A stretch of DNA of 41,232 nt from JBDSTZ01 sp039927975. Its GTDB lineage: Bacteria; Pseudomonadota; Gammaproteobacteria; Burkholderiales; Burkholderiaceae_D. The position numbers and the translations under genes are program-made. The stretch spans positions 1 through 41,232 of the forward strand of contig JBDSTZ010000235.1 of assembly GCA_039927975.1 (NCBI GenBank), read 5' to 3'. Each line of letters starts with the position of its first letter. Position 1 is the stretch's first letter. Positions 32,471 to 40,823 of the stretch are shown in pieces. The notes under the pieces are model-generated. The model was not told the origin of the DNA. It made no database searches and saw only the letters and a program-made list of their open reading frames with translations.

Positions 32471-33736
32471 GCGAAAATCCTTGGAATGCAAGCCGTGCTT
32501 CTTCAGCAGGAGCTGCAGGTGCGAGCGGTTCATGTCCCAGCGCCGCGCCAGCTCGGCAACTGTTCCCGCCACTTCCTGCAAGCCGCGCTCAAGGCAGATG
32601 CGTTCGGCCTCGTCGCTGGCGACCCGCTTCGCTTCGCCAAGCGACAGCACGGCAGCGGTGGCGCTGGCGGTGGCGGTGGCAGTGGCGGCAGCACGCGCAG
32701 CCGGTCGCGGCGGGGCCGGGCGGATGTCTTCGGGCAGATGCGCGAGGTCGGCGGTCTCGCCGGCCAGGCAGGAGATGCGGTACATCAGGTTGCGCAGCTC
32801 GCGGATGTTGCCCGGGTAGGCATAGTCCAGCAGGAAGTTGTTCAGACGCGGGGCGAGACCGATGGGACGCCGCTTGAGCGCCTCGGCCGCCTCGCCGGTA
32901 AAGTAGTCGATCAGCAGCGGGATCTCGTCCTTGCGTTCGCGCAGCGGCGGCAAGGTCAGGTGAATCACGCTGAGTCGGTAGAACAGGTCTTCGCGAAAGC
33001 TGCCCTGCTCGATCTGTTGGCGCAGGTTGCGGTTGGTGGCGGCGACGATGCGGGCGTCGACGGACACGGTGTCGTCCGCCCCGACCCGCTGGATCTCGTG
33101 CGATTGCAGCACGCGCAGCAGCTTGACCTGGCCCGCCAAGGGCAGCTCGCCGATCTCGTCGAGGAAGATTGTGCCGCGGTGCGCGCTTTCGAACTTGCCT
33201 TTGCGGTCGTTGACGGCGCCGGTGAAGGCGCCCTTCTTGTGGCCGAACAGTTCGGACTCCAGCAGATTGTCGGGAATGGCGCCGCAGTTGACGGATATGT
33301 AGGGTTTGTCGGCGCGCGAGCCGTTGGCGTGGATTACCTTGGCCATCAATTCCTTGCCGGTGCCGCTCTCGCCATCGACCAGCACCGGCAGGTCGGTCGG
33401 CGCCGCCTTCTCGGCGATTTCGAGGGCGTCGAGCAGGCGCGGGTTGTCACCGAAGGTGCCTTCGAACACGAAGCTGCGCGCCAGCAGGGCCTGGCGCCGT
33501 TCGCCCACCGAGGCGGCGGCCGGCTCGGCGCTGACAGCGTTGACGAAACGCTCCTTGTGCGAGAGTTGCATCACTTCGTCGCGCAGGGCGTTGGCCTGGC
33601 GCAGCAGCTTGTCGATGTCGGGCCGTTGCAGGGTACTTGCCCAGCGCAAGGTCGAGCGCAGGATCTCGATCTTTTCGAGCAGGGCCGCATAGGACATCGC
33701 CGAGCCCGGCTGGCTGGCCGGATTGAACAGTTTCAT
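32396..33736 (-). CDS. Sigma-54-dependent transcriptional activator
   Basis: A 446-residue enhancer-binding protein. ATG 33736 overlaps the exporter stop (ATGA). The N-terminal 85 residues are helical with no receiver, GAF or FHA domain seen. The AAA+ domain has Walker A GESGTGKE (122-129), GAFTGA (169-174, sigma-54 contact) and Walker B IFLDE (190-194). A Fis-type HTH lies near the C-terminus (GTVAELARRWDMNRSHLQLL). The protein ends in a Gly/Thr-rich tail encoded by the 9-bp repeats. It is the obvious activator for promoters P1 and P2. What it senses is unclear; the kinase or second-messenger proteins are possible inputs. Confidence 0.92.
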   Translation of the reverse strand: MKLFNPASQPGSAMSYAALLEKIEILRSTLRWASTLQRPDIDKLLRQANALRDEVMQLSHKERFVNAVSAEPAAASVGERRQALLARSFVFEGTFGDNPRLLDALEIAEKAAPTDLPVLVDGESGTGKELMAKVIHANGSRADKPYISVNCGAIPDNLLESELFGHKKGAFTGAVNDRKGKFESAHRGTIFLDEIGELPLAGQVKLLRVLQSHEIQRVGADDTVSVDARIVAATNRNLRQQIEQGSFREDLFYRLSVIHLTLPPLRERKDEIPLLIDYFTGEAAEALKRRPIGLAPRLNNFLLDYAYPGNIRELRNLMYRISCLAGETADLAHLPEDIRPAPPRPAARAAATATATASATAAVLSLGEAKRVASDEAERICLERGLQEVAGTVAELARRWDMNRSHLQLLLKKHGLHSKDFRRTGDTGGTSGAGGTGGTGGTGRHG

Positions 33737-36700
33737 GCCGCGCTCAATTGTTTTTGCACGAGTTCGTAATACATGCCGCGCCGTGTCAGCAACTCCTCGT
33801 GGCGTCCGTGCTCGACGATCTTGCCTTCGTACAGAACGACGATTTTGTCGGCCCGCATGATCGTGCTGAGCCGGTGCGCGATGATGACGGCGGTGCGCCC
33901 GTGCAGGATGGCTTGCATATTGCCGATGATGTTGCTCTCGGACTGGGTATCGAGCGCGGAGGTGGCTTCGTCGAAGACCAGCAGGCGCGGGTCGTGGTAG
34001 AGGGCGCGCGCGATGCACAAACGCTGCACCTGGCCGCCGGACAGCCCGACGCCGCGCTCGCCAACCACCTGCTCGTAGCCGAGCGGCATCTTGCTGATGA
34101 AGGCGTGGGCGTCGGCCATCTTGGCCACCTCTTCGATGCGGCGGCGGTCCGGGCTGTCGTCGCCGCTGGCGATGTTCTCGGCGATGGTGCCGGAGAACAG
34201 CAGATTGCTTTGCATGACGTAGCCGAGCTGGGCCCGGTAGTAGTCCTTGTCGATGACGGCCATGTCGTAGCCGTCGACAAAGATCTTGCCTTCGGTGGGG
34301 GGATAGAAGCCGACCAGCAGCTTGGCCAGCGTGGTCTTGCCGGAACCGCTGCGGCCGACGATGGCCACCAGCTCGCCGGGCTTGATGTCGAGGCTGATGT
34401 CCTCCAGCACGTAGGCAGTGTCCTCGCCGCCGTAGCGGAAATACAGGCGCTCGAGGCGGATCTGGCCCTGCAGGTCGGGCAGCACCACGCGCGAGGCCAG
34501 ATCGGACGGCTTTTGCTCCGGCTCGATGTCGAGCACGTCGCCCAGGCGTTCCATGGCGACCGTGGCGTCGGCCAGCCGGCTCCACAGTCCGACCAGGCCC
34601 ATCAGCGGCGCCAGCACGCTCGCCATCAGGGCGTTGAAGGCCATCAGCTGGCCGATGCTCAGTTCGCGCTCCAGCACCAGCGAGGCGCCGACCCACAGGA
34701 TGACGATGGTGGTGGCCGCGTGCAAGAGCTGGCTGGCCAGGCCCACCAGGATGTTGAAGCCTTGCGCGCGGTACTGCACTTCGAGCGCGCGCACGTATTT
34801 CTTTTCCCACTTGAGGCGCACCGGGCGTTCGCTGCCCATGCCCTTGATGGTTTCGATGCCGCCCAGCGCTTCCATCAGGAAGGCGTGGGCGTCGGTGCCG
34901 CTAGTGAACACTTCGCGCGCGTAGTCCTTGATGCGCGGCGTCGCCAGCACGGTGACGGCCATGATGGGAATCACGAAGGCGATCAGCAGCAAGGTGAGCT
35001 TCACGTTGTACAAAAACAGAATCGTGAAGTAGATGAACACCATCAGCAGGTTGAGCAGGGTGGTGACGGTGGACTCGGTGAGGAAGGCGCGGATGGTCTG
35101 GTTTTCCTGGAAGCGCGCGAGGATGTCACCGGTCTTGCGCTTGGCAAAGAAGGAGAACGGCAGGGACATGGTGTGCTTGAAGAATTGCGCCATCATCGAG
35201 AAGTCGAGGTTGCGCACCATGTAGTTGGCGAGGTAGGCGCGGAGGGTGGACATGACCTGGCTGAACACGGTGGCGATCACCAGGCCCATGATGAGCAGGT
35301 GCAGCAGCCCGACGTTCTGGTGCACCACCACGCCGTCGAGAATGTTCTGGATGATCATCGGCGGGACGATGCCCAGCATCTGGATGACGAAAGTGGCGAG
35401 GAACAGGTGCAGGAGGATCTTCTTGTAGGGCTTCAGGTAGCCGACGAAACGCAGCCAGGGCGAGCGCGCCGCTTCCAGTTGCACCAGTTGCTGGCCCGGC
35501 GTGAAGACCAGGCAGGTGCCGCTCCAGTGGCGCTCGAATTCCTCGACCCGCATCTGGCGGAAGCCGATGGCGGGGTCGGCCAGCCACACCTGCTGCGGCG
35601 AGACGCCGTACACGACCACGTAATGGTAGCCTTCCCAGTGCACGATGAAGGGCAGTTCGAAGCCCTGCAGGGCGTCGTAGGTGCACTGGACCCCGCGCGC
35701 GCCGAAGCCGAGCGATTCGCCGGCCCGCGCCAGGCTGTCGAGCGTGGCGCCCTGGGTGGTGACGTTGGCCAGTTCGCGCAATTTGCCGAGCGTCATGCCA
35801 ATGCCGTAGTGGCGGCACAGCATGGCCAGGCAGGCGGCGCCGCAGTCCATCTCTTCGGCCTGCTCGACCAGCGCGAAGCGCTTGATGACTTTTTCGCCGG
35901 CGCGCGGCTTGGAATGCAGGTCGAGCACGACCGGGCGCTTGCGCCGTTCCGCCAGTTTCTGCTGGCGATGCAGTTCGCGCTCGAAGAAGCGGATGCGCTC
36001 TTCGATGACCTCGCGCAATTTGGTGTTGCGTTCGAGGATGAGCTGCGCGGTTTTCTCGGGAATCACCAGCAGCCTGACATCGGTGAGGGCGATTGCCGAG
36101 GCCATCTGTTCCTGGCGCATGAGGCAGGCTTTTTCGCCGAAGGTTTCGCCCGGGCCCAGGGTGGCCAGCACGTGTTCGGTGTCGGCGTCGCGCCGCACGA
36201 TGCGCACCTGGCCCTGGCGCAGGACGTACAGGCGGCGGTCGTCGCGCGCGTCCTGCTTGAGGATTTCCTTGCCAGCGCTGACGCGCTTGACGCCGACGCT
36301 GCGGACGAATTCTTCGAGTTCGGCCTTGTCGACCTTGCCGCGCAAGTCGAACAGGCGCGCCACCAGGCCGCCGGCTGAGCTGATGGCGACATAGTTGTTG
36401 ACGAAGTCGAGCGCCGCCGGATGGCCGGCGATCACGGTTTCGATGGCCGGGCGCGGGATGAACCACAGCTCGCTCTTGAGCGAAGCGCGCGCCGACAGTT
36501 CGTGCTGGTAGTCGCGCAACATGGCGATTTCGGCGAACACCTCGCCGGTCTTGCGCACGCCCATGCTCACTTCCTTGCCATGCTCGTCGCTGAAGATGCG
36601 CACCGAGCCGGACTTGATCACGTACAAGCCGTTGGCCGCTTCGCCGGCCTGGCAGACGCTGTCGCCAAAGGCGTAGAAGCGCGGTTCGATGGCGGCGGCC

Positions 36701-36801
36701 AGCGCGGCGATTTCCTCGCGCGTGAAGGGCGAGAGGATCTCGACGGACGACAGGAAATCGGCGGGCGACGGGGGCGATGGCTGTTTTTCGATCGAATCCA
36801 T
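33733..36801 (-). CDS. C39 peptidase ABC exporter with two cNMP-binding-like domains
   Basis: A 1022-residue fusion. ATG 36801 is chosen because the upstream extension overlaps the isomerase gene. Two cyclic-nucleotide-binding-like domains (about 17-125 and 155-270) have the beta-roll pattern (PGETFGEKACLM), but the usual ligand-binding Arg is not evident. The C39 peptidase has Cys320 in EEMDCGAACLAML, His393 in HYVVVYG and Asp409 in LADPA, all intact. A membrane domain (about 450-740) follows. The ATPase has Walker A GRSGSGKT (816-823), LSGGQ (920-924) and Walker B VFDEA (942-946). It would cleave GG leaders and export the cores through the HlyD and NodT proteins. Confidence 0.93.
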   Translation of the reverse strand: MDSIEKQPSPPSPADFLSSVEILSPFTREEIAALAAAIEPRFYAFGDSVCQAGEAANGLYVIKSGSVRIFSDEHGKEVSMGVRKTGEVFAEIAMLRDYQHELSARASLKSELWFIPRPAIETVIAGHPAALDFVNNYVAISSAGGLVARLFDLRGKVDKAELEEFVRSVGVKRVSAGKEILKQDARDDRRLYVLRQGQVRIVRRDADTEHVLATLGPGETFGEKACLMRQEQMASAIALTDVRLLVIPEKTAQLILERNTKLREVIEERIRFFERELHRQQKLAERRKRPVVLDLHSKPRAGEKVIKRFALVEQAEEMDCGAACLAMLCRHYGIGMTLGKLRELANVTTQGATLDSLARAGESLGFGARGVQCTYDALQGFELPFIVHWEGYHYVVVYGVSPQQVWLADPAIGFRQMRVEEFERHWSGTCLVFTPGQQLVQLEAARSPWLRFVGYLKPYKKILLHLFLATFVIQMLGIVPPMIIQNILDGVVVHQNVGLLHLLIMGLVIATVFSQVMSTLRAYLANYMVRNLDFSMMAQFFKHTMSLPFSFFAKRKTGDILARFQENQTIRAFLTESTVTTLLNLLMVFIYFTILFLYNVKLTLLLIAFVIPIMAVTVLATPRIKDYAREVFTSGTDAHAFLMEALGGIETIKGMGSERPVRLKWEKKYVRALEVQYRAQGFNILVGLASQLLHAATTIVILWVGASLVLERELSIGQLMAFNALMASVLAPLMGLVGLWSRLADATVAMERLGDVLDIEPEQKPSDLASRVVLPDLQGQIRLERLYFRYGGEDTAYVLEDISLDIKPGELVAIVGRSGSGKTTLAKLLVGFYPPTEGKIFVDGYDMAVIDKDYYRAQLGYVMQSNLLFSGTIAENIASGDDSPDRRRIEEVAKMADAHAFISKMPLGYEQVVGERGVGLSGGQVQRLCIARALYHDPRLLVFDEATSALDTQSESNIIGNMQAILHGRTAVIIAHRLSTIMRADKIVVLYEGKIVEHGRHEELLTRRGMYYELVQKQLSAA

Positions 36802-36848
36802 GGGGGTCCTGGCAAGAGGCGGATCGACCGCGCGGGTCGGCTGGGGTG

Positions 36849-37610
36849 TCAGCGGGCGGGGCAGGCTTCGATGATGTGCTCCTGCGCGCGCGCCATTAGC
36901 CATTCCTCGCGCAGCAGGCGGCGCACCTCGATGCGGGTGTCCTCGTCGAGCGCGGCGGGAAAGGCCGCGTTGACGGTGAAGATTTCGTAGAAGGCGCGGT
37001 CGGGCGATGGGAATGGGCCCAGCAGCTCGCCGGCGGCGGCGTGGAAGATGCGCGCTTCGAGGTCGGGCTTGAGGGAGCCGCGCAGCACGCGGCCGATGAC
37101 GCCGCCGCGCTCGCGCGCTTCGCCGATTGAATGCTCCTGCGCCATTTCGGCGAAGCTGTCGGGATCGTCCTGGAGGGCCGACATCATTTCCTTGGCCTTG
37201 CCCTCGGTATCGAGCACGATGTGGCTGATTTCGACGCTGTCGAACCGGGGAGAGTTGAGCTTGAAATAGTGCTCGACGGCCTGGTCGCTGCAGACTTGCT
37301 CGAGCATTTTTTCCTGGTAGAGGCCGTCGGTGATGAAGGTTTCGAATTCGTCGAGGCTGACGCCGAGGGTGTCGAGGTAGTGGTTCATGTCGGCGGCGCG
37401 GTGCAAGCCCTGGATGCGGCGGAACTGATCGGCCCGCTCCTGGATGGCTTCGGGCGCCAGCGCCAGCCCCTGCTGCTTTGCCGCGTGCACGGTGAGCTTG
37501 TCGCGCACCAGTTGTTCGATGAGGCCATCGAACTGTCCGCTCAGCTTCAAGGTCCGGATGAAATCGTCGACCCCGATGACTTCATCGTCGATCCGCACTA
37601 TCGCCGTCAT
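36849..37610 (-). CDS. Parvulin-type peptidyl-prolyl isomerase, probably cytoplasmic
   Basis: A 253-residue protein with a SurA/PpiC-like N-terminal helical domain (RIDDEVIGVDDFIRTLKLSG) and a parvulin-like domain at about residues 125-215 (VEISHIVLDTEGKAKEMMSA, FAEMAQEHSIGEARERGGVIG, GELLGPFPSPDRAFYEIF). No signal peptide is seen, so it probably acts in the cytoplasm or at the exporter, keeping peptides unfolded or guiding them. SurA-like proteins are known beside C39 exporters in some cyanobacterial peptide clusters. It lies 47 bp upstream of the exporter, and exporter and regulator follow on the same strand. Confidence 0.87.
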   Translation of the reverse strand: MTAIVRIDDEVIGVDDFIRTLKLSGQFDGLIEQLVRDKLTVHAAKQQGLALAPEAIQERADQFRRIQGLHRAADMNHYLDTLGVSLDEFETFITDGLYQEKMLEQVCSDQAVEHYFKLNSPRFDSVEISHIVLDTEGKAKEMMSALQDDPDSFAEMAQEHSIGEARERGGVIGRVLRGSLKPDLEARIFHAAAGELLGPFPSPDRAFYEIFTVNAAFPAALDEDTRIEVRRLLREEWLMARAQEHIIEACPAR

Positions 37611-37885
37611 ACATGTCTCCTCACGCTGCGGCAGCCGGGTTCGGCCTCCAACAGGTTAGAGAGCGCTGGCGGACCGAAGTTTCATGGTTTTGGTGAGCCG
37701 TATCAGGGTTGAAAACCGCAGGTGACTTCGGACCGAAATGCTTTATCGGCAATGTTTTTGTGTTAAAAGACGACAATACGCCAACTAAATCCCAACGAGA
37801 CGGCAAGGTGAATCGTGCGCATGTTGCAGAAAATAATCTCCGGTTAAGATGGACGACACCCCCCCACTTGTTCAAGGAGCTTTCC

Positions 37886-38284
37886 ATGATCCATCCTCTC
37901 AAAAAAATCTTCGTCCACACGCTCATCACGGCATTCATGTTCACCGGCCTGGCCCAAACGGCACAGGCGGCGATGATCAGCACCGAGCAGGTTGTCAATG
38001 CCGACGCGGCGCAGCTCAACCGCGCCAAGGTCGCCGCCGCCTTCTCGCGCGCCGACGTGCGGGCTGAACTGCAGAAGATGGGCGTGAACACCGAGGAGGC
38101 GGCAGCCCGCGTGGCTTCGCTCACCGACGCGGAAACCGCATCGATCGCCAACCAGGTCGATTCACTGCCGGCCGGCGGCGACGGCATCGTCGGCGCGATC
38201 GTCTTCATCTTCGTGCTGCTGCTGGTGACCGACATCCTCGGCCTGACCAAGGTTTTCCCATTCACCAAGTCGATGCGCCGTTAA
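37886..38284 (+). CDS. PA2779-like small membrane protein
   Basis: A 132-residue protein. ATG 37886 follows AAGGAGCTTTCC; the longer open frame is rejected because this start gives a signal peptide (MIHPLKKIFVHTLITAFMFT, cleavage after QAAQA-like residues near 28). The mature part starts AMISTEQVVNADAAQLNRAK, has charged helices, and ends with a membrane segment (GIVGAIVFIFVLLLVTDILG). I recognise it as the PA2779-type family, found next to PA2778-type C39-like peptidases, as here. Function unknown. Confidence 0.8.
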   Translation: MIHPLKKIFVHTLITAFMFTGLAQTAQAAMISTEQVVNADAAQLNRAKVAAAFSRADVRAELQKMGVNTEEAAARVASLTDAETASIANQVDSLPAGGDGIVGAIVFIFVLLLVTDILGLTKVFPFTKSMRR

Positions 38285-38297
38285 GTTGGCGGTGAGG

Positions 38298-39260
38298 ATG
38301 CGCATCCGGTTCAGCTTCCTGGCGTTGCTTGCCTGCGCGCTGATAATGCTGTCCGGTTGCGCCACCCAGACCAAGGCGCTGCTGTCGGCCGCGCCGGCGG
38401 ACTTGCCGCGCCAGGTCGAGTTGAAGTCGACACCGTTCATTGCGCAGGCCCGCTACCAGTGCGGGCCGGCTGCGCTGGCCATGACGCTGCGCGCCGCCGG
38501 CTTTGCGGTGGATGCCGATGCGCTGGTGTCGCAGGTCTATCTGCCGCAGCGCGAGGGCAGCCTGCAGGTGGAGATGCTGGCGTCGGCGCGCCGCAATGGC
38601 GCGTTCAGCGTCAGGATTGCTCCCCGGGTTGACGCGCTGGTGACGGAACTGGCGGGCGGGCGTCCAGTGCTGGTGCTGCAGAATCTCAGTCTGCCGTTCG
38701 TGCCGATGTGGCACTACGCGGTGGCGATCGGCTACGACCTCGATCGCGGCGATATCATTCTGCGTTCGGGCACCACCGAGAGGATGGTGATGCCCATGTC
38801 CACCTTTGAAAACACCTGGGCGCGCAGCGGCTACTGGGGCATGCTGACCCTGGCGCCGGGCAGCCTGCCGGCGACGGCGAGCGACACCGCGGTGCTCGAC
38901 GCGCTGGTCGCGTTTGAGAAGAACAGCCGGCCGGCCGACGCGCGCCGGACCTATGCGCTCGCCGTGCAGCGCTGGCCCGCGAATACGGGACTGCTGCTCG
39001 GGCTTGGCAATACTTCGTATGCCGCCGGCGATCGCGAAGCCGCCGCCGATGCGTTCCAGCGCGCCAGCGTGTTGCGGCCGGATAGCGGTCCCGCTTTTAA
39101 TAACCTCGCGGCCACGCTGATGGAGCTGGGCCGCTTGAAGGACGCGCGCGCGGCGGCGGAAAAAGCGGTGGCGCTGGGCGGTCCGTGGCGCACGGCGGCG
39201 CTCGATACGCTGGCGTCCATCGAGCGGGCGGAGAAGTCGGGCAAGGCTTCACCGCGCTGA
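38298..39260 (+). CDS. PA2778-like C39-family cysteine peptidase lipoprotein
   Basis: A 320-residue protein. ATG 38298 gives a lipoprotein signal (MRIRFSFLALLACALIMLSG, lipobox LSGC); in-frame TTG 38286 and GTG 38292 are alternatives. The C39-like domain has Cys in ARYQCGPAALAMTLRAAGF (nucleophile) and His in MWHYAVAIGYD. The C-terminal third is TPR-like (LLLGLGNTSYAAGDREAAAD). It is only 13 bp from the PA2779-like gene and therefore paired with it. A role in periplasmic peptide maturation is conceivable given the neighbouring exporter, but not shown. Its 3' end overlaps the open frame of the convergent desaturase by 310 bp. Confidence 0.83.
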   Translation: MRIRFSFLALLACALIMLSGCATQTKALLSAAPADLPRQVELKSTPFIAQARYQCGPAALAMTLRAAGFAVDADALVSQVYLPQREGSLQVEMLASARRNGAFSVRIAPRVDALVTELAGGRPVLVLQNLSLPFVPMWHYAVAIGYDLDRGDIILRSGTTERMVMPMSTFENTWARSGYWGMLTLAPGSLPATASDTAVLDALVAFEKNSRPADARRTYALAVQRWPANTGLLLGLGNTSYAAGDREAAADAFQRASVLRPDSGPAFNNLAATLMELGRLKDARAAAEKAVALGGPWRTAALDTLASIERAEKSGKASPR

Positions 39261-40096
39261 GGCTTGTTTTCGGCTGACGGCAGACGCAATCCGCGCGCGG
39301 CCAGCAGGGGATCGAGCTGGCGCGCCAGGCGTCCCAGATTCATGCACGGCACTTGCGGGTACAGGTGGTGTTCGAGGTGATAGGGCAGGTTCATGAAGAG
39401 GGCCGGCAGAATCGCCCCGCGCATCGTGCGCGCCTGATCGAGCGGCCTGGCGCCCGGCTTGTAGTGCGGCAGGTAGGCCGTCATCAGGGGATACAGCCAT
39501 CCTCCCAGGTACATCATCACGCAATAGGCCAGCGGGCCGGCGCTCCACTTGACGAGCGACAGCGCCATGCCGGCGACCGTGATCGCGCTGACCAGCTCCG
39601 CCACCATCCAGCGCCGCTCGCGTCGTGAACCGGTCTCGCGCACGGCCTTCCACCACAAGCCGGGCAGATAGCCTGGTCCCGCCAGCAGCACGCGCCCGAT
39701 GCCCATGCGGGCCGGCGCGCCTTCCAGGTCGTCCTCTTCCAGGCAGTGCGAATGGTGATGCAGATGCGTGTGGCGGAAGGCGTGCGCGCTTTGCAGCATC
39801 GTCGCGCCGATGATGAACATGACCCAGTGCGTTTGGCGCGCGTTGAGTCCCACCGAGCCGTGCGCGACGTCGTGCACGTACGAGACGGCGACGACAAACT
39901 CGGCCAGCAGGATGAGCGGCAGAAGCCAGTACCAGTGCATGCGCCAGGCGCCGGCGAAGGCGAGCAGCGTCACGAAAGGCAGGAGCGCGGTGACGATGCG
40001 CGGCGCGATGCCGGTGTCGCGCAGGCTGCCGTCGATGGCGTCGAGCGGCGGCAGGCCGGCGCTGCGGCGGGTGAGCGTGATGTGGTGGTGGTCCAT
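38951..40096 (-). CDS. Membrane fatty acid desaturase
   Basis: A 381-residue reading frame. ATG 40096 gives MDHHHITLTRRSAGLPPLDA. The three histidine boxes of membrane di-iron desaturases are present: HDVAHGS, HTHLHHHSH and HLEHHLYP. Membrane segments surround them (IVTALLPFVTLLAFAGAWRM, WYWLLPLILLAEFVVAVSYV). The normal family end falls near LRLPSAENKPQRGEA. The last roughly 100 residues are the antisense of the TPR region of the convergent peptidase gene and look non-functional, so the true stop may have been lost. It is 4 bp downstream of the small membrane protein gene. Confidence 0.85.
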   Translation of the reverse strand: MDHHHITLTRRSAGLPPLDAIDGSLRDTGIAPRIVTALLPFVTLLAFAGAWRMHWYWLLPLILLAEFVVAVSYVHDVAHGSVGLNARQTHWVMFIIGATMLQSAHAFRHTHLHHHSHCLEEDDLEGAPARMGIGRVLLAGPGYLPGLWWKAVRETGSRRERRWMVAELVSAITVAGMALSLVKWSAGPLAYCVMMYLGGWLYPLMTAYLPHYKPGARPLDQARTMRGAILPALFMNLPYHLEHHLYPQVPCMNLGRLARQLDPLLAARGLRLPSAENKPQRGEALPDFSARSMDASVSSAAVRHGPPSATAFSAAARASFKRPSSISVAARLLKAGPLSGRNTLARWNASAAASRSPAAYEVLPSPSSSPVFAGQRCTASA

Positions 40097-40100
40097 GCTG

Positions 40101-40646
40101 TCACCGCACCATATTGATGAACGATACCAGCACGTAGGCGATGACGATCGCCAGCGCGCCACCCGATGCGTCCTCGCGCATGCCCCAACGCCGCAGTGCG
40201 TACCGCACGGCGAGGTAGATATGCTGGATCACTGTCAGTTGCAGGCGCAGCAGCGGGTAGACCAGGACGACGGCCGCGATAGTGGCGTCATATTTCAGGG
40301 GCGAGGCGAGCAGCGCGATCGGGATGGCGCCGAGCGCGATCCGGTAGCCACTGAGCAGAAAGCGATTCCGCTCGCTCATTCCCCCCGCACGGAATCCCAA
40401 CAGGTGCATGCCGGCGTTGAAGACACGCTCCCGTGTCTCCGGCTTGCCGAACAGGGCGAACGACATGGCTGCGTGCGCAAGCAGGATCGCGAGGTCGATT
40501 CCGAGCCCGGTGACGAAGGGCATATGCAGCGCCCATTGCAGCGGCGGCGAGAAGATCAGCGACCAGGCCAGTGCGCGGTTGACCCGCATCCAGAACAGTT
40601 TTGATACGGCCTGGGGGAAGATGTGGGCGAGGTGCAGTGTGTTCAT
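40101..40646 (-). CDS. Small multi-pass membrane protein of unknown function
   Basis: A 181-residue protein with about four hydrophobic segments (WSLIFSPPLQWALHMPFVTG, LAILLAHAAMSFALF, YRIALGAIPIALLASPLKYD, AIVIAYVLVSFINMV). It contains GKPETRERVFNAGMHLLGFR and QHIYLAVRYALRRWG. I do not recognise a family. Tight spacing (4 bp) before the desaturase suggests one operon and a linked lipid or membrane role. Confidence 0.7.
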   Translation of the reverse strand: MNTLHLAHIFPQAVSKLFWMRVNRALAWSLIFSPPLQWALHMPFVTGLGIDLAILLAHAAMSFALFGKPETRERVFNAGMHLLGFRAGGMSERNRFLLSGYRIALGAIPIALLASPLKYDATIAAVVLVYPLLRLQLTVIQHIYLAVRYALRRWGMREDASGGALAIVIAYVLVSFINMVR

Positions 40647-40823
40647 GATGTGGGGCCGTGCTGGCGAGTTGGTATTACTCTCCTATACGCAATCGCCATG
40701 CCACTTCGCGGTGGGCCGTAAGCCGCTGATTTTCAAGCGATTTATTTTCCCTCTGCTCCACTGGCTGTAAGCTTGCTATATAGTTAGCGCGTCTCCACTA
40801 TCAAGCTCGCATACAGCTGCCCG

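Noticed and set aside
33748..36378. 876-codon plus-strand frame opposite the exporter
   Set aside because: Gln/His/Asp-rich shadow of the exporter gene, without domains or a ribosome-binding site.
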